From contig JAGTRW010000023.1 of assembly GCA_018262095.1 (NCBI GenBank), forward strand, positions 1-64,000: 64,000 nt of DNA. The letters are read 5' to 3'. Below the pieces are notes generated by a model. The model was not told where the DNA came from. It saw only the letters and a program-made list of their open reading frames with translations, and made no database searches. Below are positions 62,599 to 64,000 of the stretch, one piece after another; the stretch's first letter is position 1; each line of letters begins with the position of its first letter. The position numbers and the translations under genes are program-made. This DNA is from Pseudomonadota bacterium (GTDB lineage Bacteria > Pseudomonadota > Gammaproteobacteria > Burkholderiales > Rhodocyclaceae).

Positions 62599-63405
62599 TT
62601 ACGTTTTATTATGCTGACCGCATTGCTCCTGAAACTGCACCAGGAGTTGCGTTTCCTCTTTCGACAGCGAACGCCCCGCCAACAAATCGGGACGTCGCTG
62701 CCACGTTCGCCCCAGCGCCTGTTTGAGGCGCCAGCGACGAATCTGCTCGTGGTGACCGGACAACAGCACGTCCGGCACCCGCTGACCCTCGTAATCCTCC
62801 GGCCGCGTAAAGTGCGGGCAATCCAGCAAACCCGCGACAAACGAATCCTGTGTTGCCGACTCGGCGTCGTTGAGGACGCCCGGCAACTGCCTGACGACGG
62901 CATCAAGCAAGGCCATCGCCGGAATCTCGCCACCCGAAAGAACGAAATCCCCGATCGAAACTTCCTCATCGACGCAGCGCTCGATCAGACGCTCGTCGAT
63001 TCCTTCGTAACGCCCGCAAAGCAGGATCAACCCGGCTTCACCCTGCAGCGCGTCGTCCACCAAACCCATCACCCGCTGATGCGTGAGCTGCGCGCCTTGC
63101 GGCGACAGACAGATCACCCGGCTACGGCTCACCCCCGCCGCCGCCTGCCTGGCCTTGGCCGCCTCGATCGCCGCGACCAGCGGCGCGGCCATCATCACCA
63201 TCCCCGGACCACCGCCGTAAGGCCGATCATCGACCGTCCGGTGCGCGTCCTGCGTAAAATCGCGCGGATTCCAGAAATTCAAGCTCCAGCGCGCTTCTTC
63301 GATCGCCCGCCTGGTCACGCCTGACTGCGACAACGCGACGAACATCTCGGGAAACAGCGTCACCACGTCGGCAACGAAACATCGCTGGCGAACGGGCAAA
63401 GTCAC
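62599..63405 (-). CDS. trmD: tRNA (guanine-N1)-methyltransferase
   Basis: A 268-residue SPOUT methyltransferase making m1G37. [80 protein letters not shown] and [10 protein letters not shown] are all there. The likely start is GTG 63405, overlapping the rimM stop as GTGA; no ATG lies in frame near the conserved start, and the N terminus is ~8 residues longer than usual. Confidence 0.94.
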   Translation of the reverse strand: MTLPVRQRCFVADVVTLFPEMFVALSQSGVTRRAIEEARWSLNFWNPRDFTQDAHRTVDDRPYGGGPGMVMMAAPLVAAIEAAKARQAAAGVSRSRVICLSPQGAQLTHQRVMGLVDDALQGEAGLILLCGRYEGIDERLIERCVDEEVSIGDFVLSGGEIPAMALLDAVVRQLPGVLNDAESATQDSFVAGLLDCPHFTRPEDYEGQRVPDVLLSGHHEQIRRWRLKQALGRTWQRRPDLLAGRSLSKEETQLLVQFQEQCGQHNKT

Positions 63406-63692
63406 CAGTCGGCTTCCCAATCAACGCGCACCGTCTTCGCCGCCAGATCGACGTCGAGCACCACCGCCGCGACAAAAGGCAGCAACTGCTCGTCTTTCTC
63501 ACCATCGCCAACCCGCAGTACCGCGTTGGCAGGCGTTTCGATCAGGCCGAGCACGCGCCCCAGAAGACTCCCGCTCGTGTTGCGCACCTCGACCGCACCA
63601 CGCAAGCCATACGGGCCTACGATCTTGCCCAGAACAACGATGTCGGCTGGCGCAACAAAACCAGCAGACTCAGGCAAGGAGTTCTCTAACAA
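63402..63692 (-). CDS. rimM: Ribosome maturation factor RimM with large internal gap
   Basis: Only ~96 residues from TTG 63692 (or TTG 63677); RimM normally has ~165-175. The start, [19 protein letters not shown], is the first strand of the RimM barrel. It then joins [24 protein letters not shown]...[27 protein letters not shown], the PRC-barrel domain. About 70-75 residues, most of the N-terminal domain that binds S19/16S rRNA, are missing in frame. Either a true deletion or an assembly error. Context (between rpsP and trmD) confirms identity. Confidence 0.85.
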   Translation of the reverse strand: MLENSLPESAGFVAPADIVVLGKIVGPYGLRGAVEVRNTSGSLLGRVLGLIETPANAVLRVGDGEKDEQLLPFVAAVVLDVDLAAKTVRVDWEADW

Positions 63693-63708
63693 GCGTTCCG
63701 ACAAACGA

Positions 63709-63963
63709 TCAGGCTGCAACCTTGGCGCCGAGCTGCTTGACCAGACGAGCGACGGTCGGCGACAGCTGGGCACCCTGCTGCTGCCAGTAGGTCAAACGGT
63801 CGGAAGCGACGCGCAGCCCCTCTTCTTTCTCAGTAGCGATCGGATTGTAGAAGCCAATCCGTTCAATAAAGCGGCCATCACGACGAGTGCGCGAATCAGC
63901 CACCACCATATTGTAGAAGGGACGCTTCTTGGCGCCGCCACGGGCCAGACGAATAACTACCAT
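63709..63963 (-). CDS. rpsP: Ribosomal protein S16
   Basis: An 84-residue 30S protein, full length ([41 protein letters not shown]...[28 protein letters not shown]). First gene of the operon on the minus strand; its promoter lies in the last ~40 bases or beyond the window. Confidence 0.97.
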   Translation of the reverse strand: MVVIRLARGGAKKRPFYNMVVADSRTRRDGRFIERIGFYNPIATEKEEGLRVASDRLTYWQQQGAQLSPTVARLVKQLGAKVAA

Positions 63964-64000
63964 AGGATCTATTCCGAATTCAGAAAAAGGGCGAAATTAT

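Overview
The window looks like a chromosomal segment of a flagellated, respiring Gram-negative betaproteobacterium, probably of the order Rhodocyclales. This is inferred from GC-rich coding DNA and familiar gene neighbourhoods: rpsP-rimM-trmD-rplS, xseB-ispA-dxs-folE2, hemB/engB/cytochrome c4, tsaE-amiC, and lysC next to tRNA-Ser. No rRNA is present, so the lineage call rests on gene content only.

Bases 1-5.5 kb hold the 3' part of dbpA, a YgjP-like metalloprotein gene, a small coiled-coil ORF and a minus-strand run of sensor kinase, FixJ-type regulator and a short Ca2+/Na+ exchanger. Divergent from this, 5.6-13.4 kb is one tightly overlapping operon for an Mrp-type cation/proton antiporter. 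It has no full MrpA, but three MrpD/NuoL-like subunits and two small unassigned membrane proteins. A universal stress protein follows. A decayed stretch then carries IS66 and Na+/H+ antiporter fragments, followed by a ClC chloride transporter with a coupled 59-residue membrane protein. With the CPA2 antiporter further on, the first 24 kb is strongly biased to ion and pH homeostasis.

Bases 16.3-23.6 kb are accessory. Two tandem cysteine-rich lipoproteins sit beside a broken third copy. An OmpA-like lipoprotein and a MarR regulator follow. Divergent from them is a compact cassette: class I glutamine amidotransferase, CPA2 antiporter, YbdK-type gamma-glutamyl ligase, and a beta-lactamase-fold protein without its catalytic Ser/Lys. 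About 1.4 kb of degenerate DNA and a broken tyrosine integrase then end at tRNA-Ser(GCU), which looks like an old island junction.

Bases 25.8-36.9 kb hold lysC, an XRE regulator, a radical SAM protein, queD, an unusual tRNA-Thr(UGU), a GGDEF protein, serC, an ATP-grasp protein and a 1036-residue fusion of TPR, glycosyltransferase, methyltransferase and pyruvyltransferase-like parts. The last lies next to flagellin. The late flagellar genes fliC-flaG-fliD-fliS-fliT-fliK-flhB-like-ycgR run to 43.7 kb behind a good sigma-28 promoter.

Bases 43.7-50.4 kb contain hemB, a probable anti-hemB-type small RNA, engB, cytochrome c4, a CBS protein, a FeeM-PilZ fusion, three overlooked single-helix proteins of 36-40 residues, a basic periplasmic protein and two tRNA-Thr genes. 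The remainder is core metabolism: amiC, tsaE, queG, a DUF1631 protein, a sulfurtransferase, a STAS protein, an EamA transporter, xseB, ispA, dxs, folE2, rplS, trmD, a rimM with a large internal gap, and rpsP.
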